A stretch of 21,964 nucleotides of DNA from JBOGEN01 sp050743265 (GTDB lineage Bacteria > Actinomycetota > Actinomycetes > JBOGEN01): the NCBI GenBank assembly GCA_050743265.1, contig JBOGEN010000132.1:1-21964 (forward strand). Direction: 5' to 3'. The notes below the pieces were generated by a model that was given only the letters and a program-made list of their open reading frames with translations, was not told the DNA's origin and did not search any database. Made by a program: the position numbers and the translations under genes. This document shows positions 1 to 7,419 of this stretch, piece by piece. Every line of letters starts with the position of its first letter. Positions within the stretch are counted from its first letter, which is position 1.

Positions 1-165
1 CCGCGTGTCGTCACCGTTCGGGCCTTCGACCTTGACGACCTCGGCGCCCATGTCGGCCATCAGCATGCTCGCGTACGGGCCGGCCAGGATCCTGGAGAAG
101 TCGGCGACCAGCAGCCCGGCAAGCGGCCCCCGGCGTCCGTCCTGCAGCTGGGTGTCTTCCGTCAT
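1..165 (-). CDS. CaiB/BaiF-family CoA-transferase, N-terminal part (runs off the window)
   Basis: Only the first 55 residues are present; the gene continues beyond base 1. The residues after a short leader (PLAGLLVADFSRILAGPYAS, then MLMADMGAEVVKVEGPNGDDTR) are the classic start of type III (CaiB/BaiF) CoA-transferases, which move CoA between acyl-CoA donors and carboxylic acids. The ATG at 165-163 follows a GAGGAG ribosome site. Upstream is a perfect palindrome that recurs before the MFS gene at 1260, so the IclR regulator encoded next door probably controls it. The substrate cannot be read from this fragment. Family assignment is firm; the remainder of the gene is unseen. Confidence 0.88.
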   Translation of the reverse strand, partial: MTEDTQLQDGRRGPLAGLLVADFSRILAGPYASMLMADMGAEVVKVEGPNGDDTR

Positions 166-174
166 GGTCTCCTC

Positions 175-222
175 GTCCGCGGTACGGACAATTGTCCGAA
201 CTCAGCCAGAATCGGACGAAAC
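175..222. promoter_or_regulatory. Candidate IclR operator upstream of the CoA-transferase
   Basis: A perfect 14-bp palindrome, CGGACAATTGTCCG, occupies 185-198, about 20 nt before the CoA-transferase start. Further half-sites flank it: GTCCG at 175-179 and CGGACGAAAC at 213-222. Both the CGGACNNTTGTCCG pattern and the exact 10-mer CGGACGAAAC recur upstream of the MFS gene (1220-1233 and 1186-1195). The linking regulator is inferred to be the IclR protein encoded at 269-1081, which lies between the two sites. Confidence 0.6.
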
Positions 223-268
223 CGCCCACGGTGTCAAGGCCGACGACGGCTCCCGGCCGCCAGGGCCG

Positions 269-1081
269 TCAGGAGACGTGGGGCTCGACGACGGCACGTG
301 GCAGCGCGTCGTACTTCGCGACGTCCGCGCTCACCGCGCTCGCCGTCTCGAGCAGCAGGGGAAGGTAGTCCCCTCGGAGGGTCTCCACCGAGGTCTCCGC
401 CGCGTGGACGGTCACGTTCATCGCCGCGACGACCTGGCCGGCGCCGTCTCTGATCGGCGCCGCGATCGAGCGGATCCCGGAGGCGAGCTGCTCGTCGGTC
501 AGGGCCCATCCCCGCGCCCGGACCTCACGGAGTGCCGCGTCGAGCTCTGCCCGGTCCGGCTGCCACCTGGCCACGACACCCGCGCGGCTCGGCTCGGCGA
601 GTACGCGGTCGAGCTCCTCCGGGCCGAGCCCTGCCAGCAGCACCTTGCCCAGCGAGGTGGGAGGAGCCGGGAACCGAGTACCGATCTGCACTGCCAGGGT
701 GATGATCTTGGGGACGGCCACCCGTGCGACGTAGACGATGTCGGACCCGTCGAGCTGTGCGATCGAGCTGGACTCGTGCGTTCTGGCCACGAGCCCCTCC
801 TGGTGCGCGCGGGCCATCTCCCACAGCCCTGTCGCCTGGACGTAGGTCAGGCCCAGCTCGAGGACTCGAGGCGTGAGCGTGAAGCCCCACCGGGACGTGC
901 GGACGTACCCCAGGGACTCCAGCGTGCGCAGGATCCGGCGTGCCGTCGGACGTGCCAGGGAGGTGGCGCTCGCCACCTCAGTCAGAGTCATCACTGGGCG
1001 CTGCGCCTCGAACGCCTTGACCACGTCGAAGCCGCGGGCGATCGACTCGACGAAGTCGGGATCGGTGTCGCGGCGGGGCAT
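269..1081 (-). CDS. IclR-family transcriptional regulator
   Basis: A 270-residue protein of normal IclR length. An N-terminal winged helix-turn-helix (about residues 10-75) includes TLTEVASATSLARPTARRIL and the following ESLGYV wing. The C-terminal effector-binding domain (about 85-255) has the typical FPAPPTSLGKVLLAG and ASGIRSIAAPIRD motifs. It most resembles the PcaR/PobR style of aromatic-acid regulators. The ATG at 1081-1079 was chosen because CAGGAG lies six nt upstream; a longer frame reaches 1168 but has no such site. It sits between the CoA-transferase and the MFS transporter genes, whose upstream regions share a palindrome, so it probably represses or activates both. The ligand is unknown, likely an organic acid or its CoA ester. 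Confidence 0.92.
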   Translation of the reverse strand: MPRRDTDPDFVESIARGFDVVKAFEAQRPVMTLTEVASATSLARPTARRILRTLESLGYVRTSRWGFTLTPRVLELGLTYVQATGLWEMARAHQEGLVARTHESSSIAQLDGSDIVYVARVAVPKIITLAVQIGTRFPAPPTSLGKVLLAGLGPEELDRVLAEPSRAGVVARWQPDRAELDAALREVRARGWALTDEQLASGIRSIAAPIRDGAGQVVAAMNVTVHAAETSVETLRGDYLPLLLETASAVSADVAKYDALPRAVVEPHVS

Positions 1082-1178
1082 CGACCACTCCTGACCTGGT
1101 TGCACGCCGGATGACAGGGGCCCGGACTCCCGAGCGCCGCCCTGAAGGCCGTGGGCCTCGCCAGTCAACCACGAGACC

Positions 1179-1233
1179 TTGACAACGGACGAAACGGACT
1201 TCTAGCCTGTGCCGCTTTACGGACGCTTGTCCG
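1179..1233 (+). promoter_or_regulatory. Promoter and IclR-type operator of the MFS gene
   Basis: TTGACA at 1179-1184 and TAGCCT at 1203-1208, 18 bp apart, form a plausible promoter. The 10-mer CGGACGAAAC (1186-1195) and another CGGAC (1195-1199) lie between the two boxes. The imperfect palindrome CGGACGCTTGTCCG (1220-1233) lies just past the expected transcription start. This geometry suits repression. The same motifs precede the CoA-transferase gene. Confidence 0.55.
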
Positions 1234-1259
1234 CACAACGGACACCCCCGGGAGTACCG

Positions 1260-2525
1260 GTGACCAGCACCCCGCAGCAGCAGGTAGGGACAAGGACCGC
1301 GCCGGCGAGCGCCGCGATCTCACCGAGGGTGGTCGCGGTCGGGTTCGGCGTGCTGTGCCTGTCGTACATGCTCAACGCGATGGACAGGCAGATCTTCTAT
1401 CCCCTGCTGCCCGACATCAGCAGCGAGTTCGGCTTCAGCCTCGAGCAGGGTGGCACGCTCGCCACCGGTTTCACGCTGGGCCTCGCGATGGCCGGGCTCA
1501 TCGGTGGCTTCCTCGCGGACCGGCTGTCACGGCGGGACATCCTGGTGATCGCCGTCCTGACCTACTCGGTCGGCACCGTGGGGGTCCCGCTCGCCGCCGG
1601 GTTCGTGGACATGAGCGCGTACCGCCTGCTCTCCGGTGTCGGGGAGGGCATTCACGCCGCGGCCCTCTATGCGGTCGTCGGCGCCTTCTTCTTCCACCGA
1701 CGCGCATTGGCGGCCGGGGTCGTGGGGGTCTCGTTCGGCCTCGGGATCTTCCTCGGTCCGCTCGTCGGCACGCAGATCGTCTCCGCCTTCGGCGACTGGC
1801 GTGGGCCGTTCTATGTCTTCGCGGTGGCCGGCCTGGTGATGTCCGTGGTGATCGTGGCCGTCGTGTCGAAGAGGCTGACGGAGGCGGTCACGGGTGCGGC
1901 GGCACGGTCGACGGAGGCGTTCGACCACGTGCCCACGAGCCCGCTGAACCGCAACACGGTGGGGCTGGGAGTCGCGTGTGCCGTATCGGGCGTCGTGTTC
2001 TACGGCTTCCTCGGCCTCTACCCCACGTTCCTCGCGGAGCAGCTCGGCTTCACGTCGGGTCAAGCGGCGTTCGCGCTGTCCATGGCCGGGTTCGGAGCCA
2101 TGATGGCGCTCCCGGCCGGCTGGCTGGGTGACCGGTTCGACCAGCGCAAGCTGCTGGCCATCGGCTTCGCCGGCACGTCCGCCAGCACGTTCCTCGCCTA
2201 CCAGGTGGCAACCACTCCCCCGGCTCAGTACGTGCTGGCATTCCTCATCGGCACGTTCGCCAGCGGCGTCCTGTTCACGAACTGCACCACTGCCATGCAG
2301 CGGGCGGTCCGGCCCGAGCACGTCGGGCGAGGGGCCGGCCTCTTCATGCTCACCTACTACGTGGGTGCGGCGTTCTCCGGCCTGTTGTTCGCATGGCTCG
2401 TCGGCCAGCTGGGGTGGGGCGGTGCCGGGCTGTGGCAGCTGACTGCACTGCCGTTGCTCGGAGCTGCCGGACTCGGCGTCGTGAGAACGTCGCAGATGCT
2501 GGTTCCGTACAGGCGAACGGCGTAG
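1260..2525 (+). CDS. MFS transporter, organic/aromatic acid carrier type
   Basis: A 421-residue membrane protein with about 12 hydrophobic segments and the major facilitator motif A-like loop (GFLADRLSRRDI) after the second helix, repeated in the second half as GWLGDRFDQRK. The early stretch LSYMLNAMDRQIFYPLLPDI is typical of acid/H+ symporters related to aromatic-acid and hexuronate carriers. The GTG at 1260 was chosen because GGGAG lies five nt upstream and because this leaves the operator at 1220-1233 outside the coding region; the frame is open from 1209. It probably imports the acid that is activated by the neighbouring CoA-transferase, under IclR control. The substrate is an inference from context only. 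Confidence 0.85.
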   Translation: MTSTPQQQVGTRTAPASAAISPRVVAVGFGVLCLSYMLNAMDRQIFYPLLPDISSEFGFSLEQGGTLATGFTLGLAMAGLIGGFLADRLSRRDILVIAVLTYSVGTVGVPLAAGFVDMSAYRLLSGVGEGIHAAALYAVVGAFFFHRRALAAGVVGVSFGLGIFLGPLVGTQIVSAFGDWRGPFYVFAVAGLVMSVVIVAVVSKRLTEAVTGAAARSTEAFDHVPTSPLNRNTVGLGVACAVSGVVFYGFLGLYPTFLAEQLGFTSGQAAFALSMAGFGAMMALPAGWLGDRFDQRKLLAIGFAGTSASTFLAYQVATTPPAQYVLAFLIGTFASGVLFTNCTTAMQRAVRPEHVGRGAGLFMLTYYVGAAFSGLLFAWLVGQLGWGGAGLWQLTALPLLGAAGLGVVRTSQMLVPYRRTA

Positions 2526-2538
2526 AGGCTTCCCGCGT

Positions 2539-2553
2539 GCCCGTGCTGCGGGC
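2539..2553. terminator. Weak hairpin between convergent genes
   Basis: GCCCG (2539-2543), a five-base loop, then CGGGC (2549-2553) form a short stem in the 48-bp gap between the convergent MFS and modC genes. There is no T-run, so it is only a weak terminator candidate. Confidence 0.2.
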
Positions 2554-2573
2554 GGCCAGGGGGTCGGGTCTGG

Positions 2574-3728
2574 TCAGGGGCTGGCGGTCGTGGCGTCCGG
2601 CCTTCTTGAGTCGGGGTAGACGTCGAGTTCGGTGGCCTTGGCGGCGAGCCATACCTGGGTGCCCGGTCGTAGTCTGAGGTCGGCTACGGCGGCTGCCGTC
2701 AGGTCGACGAGTGCGCTGGGCTGTCCTTCGACTTGTGCGCGGACGCGGTCGGCGAGTGGTTCCAGCCCGGTGATGATGCCGGGCCAGACGTTGCGGGGGC
2801 TGGCGTGACCGGGCGGTTCGGTGTGCACGGCGATCGCGGATGGGGGTAGCGCGACGAGGACGTTCGTCCCTACGGGTGGTAGGGGCTCGGGTGGGGTGGC
2901 GACGAGCCGGCCGCCTGCGTCGAGGTGCACGGTGCCGTCGGCGGAGCCGAGGGTTCCGGGGTAGAGGTTGAGGCCCACGAGGCGGGCGACGTACTGGGTG
3001 GCGGGCTGGCGTGCGACCTGGGCCGGGGTACCGTGCTGGACGACGTGCCCGTCTTCGATGACGAGCAGGCGATCGGTCAGCACCATCGCTTCGAGCGGGT
3101 CGTGGGTGACGAGAAGAACAGGGCCGTCGACCCCCTCCAGGTGGCGGCGGAGTTCGGTGCGGACCTCCAGACGGGTTCGGGCGTCGAGCGCGGCGAGTGG
3201 TTCGTCGAGGAGCAGCATGGCCGGGTCTGCCGCGAGCGCCCGGGCAAGGGCGACGCGCTGGGCCTGCCCGCCGGACAGCTGGGCCGGCTTGCGTGCGGCG
3301 AGGGTGGTGAGGTCGAGCTGGTCGAGGTAGCGGCGGGCGTGTCGTAGGGCGTCGGTCTTGCCCAGCCCTCGGCAGCGGGCGGAGAAGGCCACGTTGTCCC
3401 GTACGGTCAGGTGCGGGAACAGTCGGTAGTTCTGGAAGACGAGTCCGACGGGTCGCTGCTCGGCGGGTACGAAGGTTTCGGTGGCAGCGTCGTCGAACAC
3501 GGTGTCGCCGAGCCGGACTCGGCCTTGGGTCACCGCGGTGAGACCGGCCAGCACGCGCAGCAGGGTCGTCTTCCCGGCTCCGTTGGGGCCGAGGACGCCG
3601 AGAACCTCCCCTGGGGCGACGGTCGTGGTCACCTGCAACTGCCAACCGTCCCGCTGCACGGCGACGTCGAGGTCCAGCGTCCCCGGGTGGCCGCGCTCGT
3701 CGTCCACGGAGATACGGCTGTGCTGCAT
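2574..3728 (-). CDS. modC: Molybdate ABC transporter ATP-binding protein ModC
   Basis: A 384-residue ATPase powering molybdate import. It has Walker A GPNGAGKT (47-54), Q-loop Q99, the signature LSGGQ (151-155), Walker B MLLLDE (171-176) and switch H209. A C-terminal TOBE/molbindin domain (about 310-375), including RVRAQVEGQPSALVDL, is the hallmark of ModC rather than of other ABC importers. Its ATG (3728-3726) shares one base with the modB stop in a TGATG junction, so the two are translationally coupled. Unlike modA upstream it appears complete. It is the last gene of the minus-strand modABC operon. Confidence 0.93.
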   Translation of the reverse strand: MQHSRISVDDERGHPGTLDLDVAVQRDGWQLQVTTTVAPGEVLGVLGPNGAGKTTLLRVLAGLTAVTQGRVRLGDTVFDDAATETFVPAEQRPVGLVFQNYRLFPHLTVRDNVAFSARCRGLGKTDALRHARRYLDQLDLTTLAARKPAQLSGGQAQRVALARALAADPAMLLLDEPLAALDARTRLEVRTELRRHLEGVDGPVLLVTHDPLEAMVLTDRLLVIEDGHVVQHGTPAQVARQPATQYVARLVGLNLYPGTLGSADGTVHLDAGGRLVATPPEPLPPVGTNVLVALPPSAIAVHTEPPGHASPRNVWPGIITGLEPLADRVRAQVEGQPSALVDLTAAAVADLRLRPGTQVWLAAKATELDVYPDSRRPDATTASP

Positions 3729-4600
3729 CACGAGGCGTTCCCGGTGTTGAGCCATCGGTCGCGCATCCCGACGAGGACGGCGATAGAGACGGCCAGCAGG
3801 ACCAGGGAGAGTGCGATCGCGGCCTCGGGCTCGCGTTCGAGTGCCAGGTAGACCGCGATCGGCATGGTCTGGGTGTGGCCGGGGAAGTTGCCGGCGAACG
3901 TGATGGTGGCGCCGAACTCCCCGAGCGCACGAGCCCAGCACAGCACCGAGCCCGCCATCAGCGACGGGCCGACCAGCGGCAGCGTGACCCGGCGGAAGAC
4001 CGCAAGCCGGGATGCGCCGAGGGTCGCCGCGGCCTCCTCGTAGCCGCGGTCTGCGGTGCGGAACGCGCCCTCCATGGTGACGATGAGGAACGGCATGGCG
4101 ACGAACGTCTCCGCCACCACGACGCCGGGGGTCGTGAACGGCAGAGTGAGCCCGAACCACGCGTCAAGGTACTGGCCGACGATGCCGCGCCGTCCGAACG
4201 CGAGCAGCAGCGCGACACCGCCGACCACCGGGGGCAGGACGAGCGGCAGCGTCACCAGGGCCCGGAGTAGTCCGCGCCCACGGAATCTCGCCCGGGCCAG
4301 CACCCACGCCAGTGGCACCCCGAACACCAGGGACAGGACGGTGGCGGCGCTCGCGCACACGAGGGACAGCCGCAACGCGTCGACGACCTGGCTCTCGGCG
4401 AGGATCCGGTCGAGGCTGGTCCACGGCGCCCGCACCAGCAGCCCTGACAGCGGTAGGACGAGGAAGGCGACTGTCGCGAGCGCCGGCAGCATCAGCGGCC
4501 ACGGCACACGCCCACGATCGGTGAGGTCCTCCCCCGCGCGTGGGACCCGGCGACGGGTCCGCGCCCGTACGGCTTCGGTGTCCTGCGGTGGCGCGCTCAT
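3728..4600 (-). CDS. modB: Molybdate ABC transporter permease ModB
   Basis: A 290-residue inner-membrane permease with about six hydrophobic segments after a charged cytoplasmic start. The EAA loop contacting ModC is visible as EEAAATLGASRLAVFRRVTL (about residues 187-206), followed by GPSLMAGSVLCWARALGEFGA, which is characteristic of ModB/CysTW permeases. The ATG at 4600 has only a weak ribosome site, and 40 bp separate it from the modA stop. It looks intact. It should form the channel with ModC and take substrate from ModA, although the ModA encoded here seems damaged. Confidence 0.92.
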   Translation of the reverse strand: MSAPPQDTEAVRARTRRRVPRAGEDLTDRGRVPWPLMLPALATVAFLVLPLSGLLVRAPWTSLDRILAESQVVDALRLSLVCASAATVLSLVFGVPLAWVLARARFRGRGLLRALVTLPLVLPPVVGGVALLLAFGRRGIVGQYLDAWFGLTLPFTTPGVVVAETFVAMPFLIVTMEGAFRTADRGYEEAAATLGASRLAVFRRVTLPLVGPSLMAGSVLCWARALGEFGATITFAGNFPGHTQTMPIAVYLALEREPEAAIALSLVLLAVSIAVLVGMRDRWLNTGNAS

Positions 4601-4640
4601 GTGGGCCAGCCTGTCGTACCTGCTCGCCTCGCCGGGACGC

Positions 4641-5195
4641 TCAAGGCTTGGAGAACCCCGCGTCGGCGAGCACGCGGTCTCCCTCGGAGAGGACGAAGTT
4701 GACGAACGCCTGGGCGGTGGCCTTGTTCTCCGACCCGGTGAGCGAGGCGATCGGATAGGTAGTGGAGGCGATGACGTCCTCGGGGATCGTGATGCCCTTC
4801 ACGTCACCGCCCGCTGCCCGCACATCGGTCACGTAGACGACGCCGGCGTCCACCTTCGCCGCGTCCCCGTCCTGCACCACCTGGTCCATGGTGTCGGTGC
4901 TCGCCGAGGCGAACACGTCGGCCGGTGCCCCTGACCCGATCTGCTCGGCAAGCCCCGAGCTCGGACCGAAGTTGAACACGACCTCCGTGCCGGGGTGCAT
5001 CTCCTCGAACTGCCTGCCCAGCGTCGTGAAGGCCTCCTGCAGCGAGGACGCGGCGAACACGTTGATGGTGCCGGTCGGGGACGCCGACTTCGCCGATCCC
5101 GACCCGGACGATGCCGAGTCATCCGAGTCGCCACAGCCGGCCAGGAGCGCGACCAAGGCAAGAACAGCGGGCAGCAGAGCGGCGATGCGACGCAC
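4641..5195 (-). CDS. modA: Molybdate-binding lipoprotein ModA with a large internal deletion
   Basis: An open frame of 184 residues, whereas ModA proteins are usually about 250. It starts with GTG after a strong AAGGAGGAG site and has a lipoprotein signal with lipobox LAGC (C21). The N-terminal half is normal (INVFAASSLQEAF, then NFGPSSGLAEQI, with the two ligand serines). The end is also normal (DAGVVYVTDV with the ligand tyrosine, and AQAFVNFVLSEGDRVLADAG). Between DTMDQVVQDGDAAK and VDAGVVY roughly 65-75 residues of the family are missing, including the FA-N-L segment and the strands that carry the other ligands. The frame is kept. I infer an in-frame deletion and probable loss of molybdate binding; assembly error is the alternative. 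First gene of modABC. Confidence 0.82.
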   Translation of the reverse strand: MRRIAALLPAVLALVALLAGCGDSDDSASSGSGSAKSASPTGTINVFAASSLQEAFTTLGRQFEEMHPGTEVVFNFGPSSGLAEQIGSGAPADVFASASTDTMDQVVQDGDAAKVDAGVVYVTDVRAAGGDVKGITIPEDVIASTTYPIASLTGSENKATAQAFVNFVLSEGDRVLADAGFSKP

Positions 5196-5243
5196 GGGCT
5201 CCTCCTTCAGGGGTTCGCCGGCAGGGCCCGGCGCGGAGGCCGA

Positions 5244-5335
5244 TCAGGGGTGGGCAGGGATCTCGACGACGACATTGGTGGCCTTCACGGCTGCCACGGC
5301 GAGCACGACGCCTCACTGACCTTGAAGATCCGCAT
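5244..5335 (-). pseudogene. Remnant of the HTH-TOBE molybdate-responsive regulator gene
   Basis: In actinobacteria the gene ahead of modA often encodes a MerR/BldC-like helix-turn-helix joined to a TOBE domain. Here only its two ends remain. ATG at 5335 gives MRIFKVSEAS, the start of such proteins. Within a few codons the frame shifts, and a second frame gives VVLAVAAVKATNVVVEIPAHP and a stop at 5246-5244, which is the typical TOBE C-terminus. About 100 residues between them are gone. The fragment lies 48 bp upstream of modA in the same orientation. Identification rests on recognising both end motifs and cannot be confirmed here by alignment. Confidence 0.65.
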
Positions 5336-5344
5336 GACCTGACG

Positions 5345-5373
5345 ATTCTATCTTGCAGATGCTGCTTAATGAA
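5345..5373 (-). promoter_or_regulatory. Candidate promoter of the mod operon
   Basis: On the minus strand TAGAAT (5350-5345) is a near-consensus -10 box ten nt before the HTH-TOBE remnant start. TTCATT (5373-5368), 17 bp upstream, is a weak -35 box. It would serve the remnant and modABC. Confidence 0.35.
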
Positions 5374-5421
5374 CGCTCCTGGACAGCAACTGCGGGGGTA
5401 GGTAGCCCTTCAGGTCCGAAG

Positions 5422-5562
5422 ATGCGGTTTCCGACATCTGGGGCAGGGTCCCCACGCGGCGACTATGTTGCGATCACCCGCGACGCCGTCGAGGATCTCG
5501 GTCTGGCCGAGGGGACCTCGGTCACCGCCCTGGTCAAGTCCACCGAGGTCATGCTCGGTCTG
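5422..5562 (+). pseudogene. Molbindin (Mop/TOBE) gene fragment
   Basis: The plus-strand frame from ATG 5422 reads a short unrelated or degenerate start and then ITRDAVEDLGLAEGTSVTAL and VKSTEVMLGL. This is the second half of a TOBE/molbindin domain, a small protein that stores or senses molybdate. The first half of the domain (the usual ST-RNQL-G start and the first strands) is absent, and no stop follows the conserved end; the frame runs on into the antisense of the DinB gene. It is divergent to the mod operon. I read it as a broken mop gene. Confidence 0.6.
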
Positions 5563-5589
5563 TGTCGGGTTGACGTGCCGGGTGGCGGC

Positions 5590-6177
5590 TCAGAACCGCT
5601 CGGCGAGGGCGGTCAGCTTGGCGACGTACGCCGGCCAGTCCTGCTGCTCCGGAAGGTTGGAGACCTCCGCTCGGAGGCCGGCGCCGCCGTCGATCTTCTC
5701 GCGGAGGATGTCGGCGTGCCCGACGTGTCGCGCCAGGTCGACGATCACATGCACCACGATGCGCTCGAGGGTTACCGGGTTGCGGTCGTCCGGCCACCAT
5801 GGCACCCGGCCGAGCGAATCGAGCGGCAACTCCTCGAGGGTCGCGTCGGCGAAGGTCCACACACGCCGGTAGAGGTCGATGATGCCGTCGCAGGTTTCGT
5901 TCTCGGTCGCGTACCAGTCGGCCTGCGGGTCGATCTCGAAGTCCTCGTCTGAGATCCGCTCGGCGGGCGTCGGCCATTCACGGCCGAAGGTATCCGCGAA
6001 GTAGCCGATCTCGACGTTGGCCATGTGTTTGACGATGCCGATGAGGTTCGTGCCGGTGGGCGTACGGGGCATGCGGAGGTCGCGTTCGCCGAGGCCGTCC
6101 AGCTTCCATAAGAGCGCCTCGCGACTGGTCTGGAGGTAGTGACGTAGTGCAGCCTTGGGCTCCTTCAGATCGCTCAT
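5590..6177 (-). CDS. DinB-family (DUF664) protein
   Basis: A 195-residue protein of the DinB/YfiT-like four-helix-bundle superfamily, whose members are putative metal-dependent thiol transferases. The stretches LRHYLQTSREALLWKLDGL, GTNLIGIVKHMANVEIGYF and VVHVIVDLARHVGHADILRE are characteristic. The histidines in VKHMANVE and ARHVGHAD are the expected metal ligands. The ATG at 6177 fits the usual family start; a longer frame reaches 6231 but lacks family-like sequence. No clear ribosome site is visible. It is not obviously linked to its neighbours, and its biochemical role is unknown. Confidence 0.88.
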   Translation of the reverse strand: MSDLKEPKAALRHYLQTSREALLWKLDGLGERDLRMPRTPTGTNLIGIVKHMANVEIGYFADTFGREWPTPAERISDEDFEIDPQADWYATENETCDGIIDLYRRVWTFADATLEELPLDSLGRVPWWPDDRNPVTLERIVVHVIVDLARHVGHADILREKIDGGAGLRAEVSNLPEQQDWPAYVAKLTALAERF

Positions 6178-6362
6178 GGGATCAGTCTGGACCGTGACCG
6201 CGGCTTCCGTCGTCGAGCGACCGGGAAACACAGGGAACGCTCTTCACGCAATCCTGCCGAGCGGCCGACCTCGTACGCCCGCTCATGCCGCTGTCGGGCC
6301 GCCAGCGCCCGGCACACCAGCAGTCGGGATGACGTCCATTCACGCAGCTGTCGAGCGGATGA

Positions 6363-6611
6363 TCAGACCTCGGTGCGCATCACCCATCGCCACTTCGCGA
6401 TCTGGCGGTCCCTAATGAACCCGAACTCAGTGAACAGTTCCTCCCGTCCGGTGTGGAGGTAGGAGCCGCGCTGTGGCTTTCGGTCTGTGGTCTGCTCCGG
6501 ATACGCCTCCACAACACCGCCGCCAGCGGCCCGGATCGCCGCCAGCGTGCCAGCCACGGCGGCACGAGCGACCCCCTGTTCGCGGTGTTTGCTCCCGGTG
6601 AAGATGCATGT
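6363..6611 (-). pseudogene. GNAT acetyltransferase gene, 5'-truncated
   Basis: The last 80 or so codons match the C-terminal half of a GNAT-family acetyltransferase. CIFTGSKHREQGVARAAVAG carries the acetyl-CoA-binding R/Q-x-x-G-x-A motif. VVEAYPEQTTDRKPQRGSYL, GFIRDRQIAKWRWVM and a normal stop follow. The N-terminal half that family members have (usual length about 180-200 residues) is missing; the sequence upstream of about 6611 no longer resembles the family, and no ribosome site is visible. It is probably a decayed gene rather than a small functional protein. Confidence 0.7.
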
Positions 6612-6813
6612 CCCGTGCCGGCCTTGACCCCTCTGGGTTGGCGGTCGAGAGTGGAGGCGGTCCACCGTCACGCGAGTCTCGTACGGATCTGCGCTGAGTC
6701 ACGGTGTTCCGGGGTTCGCGCATTGTGGTGGGCGCGAGGACCCGTGCGTGGCTTCGGGGGTAACGCTCGGCAAGGGTGAGGGACTGTCGACGCGGACGCG
6801 TGAGGAGTCAATG

Positions 6814-7419
6814 ATGGGCTTCGTCTCCCGTGGGTTCCGGGGCCGACGCCGCGACGACGTCCCCGATGAGCGCGTCCCACCGGGCCAGTACGTCATCGAC
6901 GACTTCCCAGTGCTCTCGGCGGGACCCACCCCGCGTACACCGACGGCGGACTGGACGTTCGAGGTCGCGCTGGACGGCCAGGTGACTCGGCGCTGGTCGT
7001 GGGACGAGTTCCACGCGCTGCCCACCGAGGAGGTCACGGTCGACATCCACTGCGTGACCAAATGGTCGAAGCTGGACACGGTGTGGGAGGGCGTGTCCGT
7101 CGACACTCTCCTCGACGGCATCGCCGAGGAAGCGGCGTACGCGGTGGCCTTCTGTGACGGCGCTTACACGACCAACCTGCCTGTCGAGGATCTCACCGGA
7201 GGGCGCGCCTGGGTGGCCTTGCGCTACGACGGGGAACCCCTCGAGCCCGAGCACGGCGGCCCTGCCCGGCTGCTGGTGCCCCACCTGTACTTCTGGAAGA
7301 GCGCCAAGTGGGTGCGGGGCCTCTCGCTGGGCGCCGAGGACGAGCCGGGATTCTGGGAGACGCTCGGCTACCACCTGTACGGAGACCCATGGCGGGAACA
7401 GCGGTACTGGAGCGACTAG
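6814..7419 (+). CDS. Sulfite-oxidase-like molybdopterin-dependent oxidoreductase
   Basis: A 201-residue protein with the SUOX fold typical of YedY-related enzymes, which bind molybdopterin cofactor. C80 in DIHCVTKWSKLDTVWEGV is the expected molybdenum-ligating cysteine. YTTNLPVEDL, GGPARLLVPHLYFWKSAKWV and GFWETLGYHLYGDPW are strongly conserved in this subgroup. There is no twin-arginine or other signal, so it should be cytoplasmic, unlike classical YedY. Two ATGs are adjacent (6811 and 6814). The second is preferred because GAGGAG at 6802-6807 then has a six-nt spacer. It overlaps the next gene by 31 bp, which points to a single operon with the flavin reductase as electron partner. Substrate unknown. 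Confidence 0.9.
   Translation: MGFVSRGFRGRRRDDVPDERVPPGQYVIDDFPVLSAGPTPRTPTADWTFEVALDGQVTRRWSWDEFHALPTEEVTVDIHCVTKWSKLDTVWEGVSVDTLLDGIAEEAAYAVAFCDGAYTTNLPVEDLTGGRAWVALRYDGEPLEPEHGGPARLLVPHLYFWKSAKWVRGLSLGAEDEPGFWETLGYHLYGDPWREQRYWSD

Noticed and set aside
2350..3930. A 526-codon minus-strand frame overlapping modC
   Set aside because: Proline/arginine-rich out-of-phase translation of modC and modB; the modC frame has every ABC motif.
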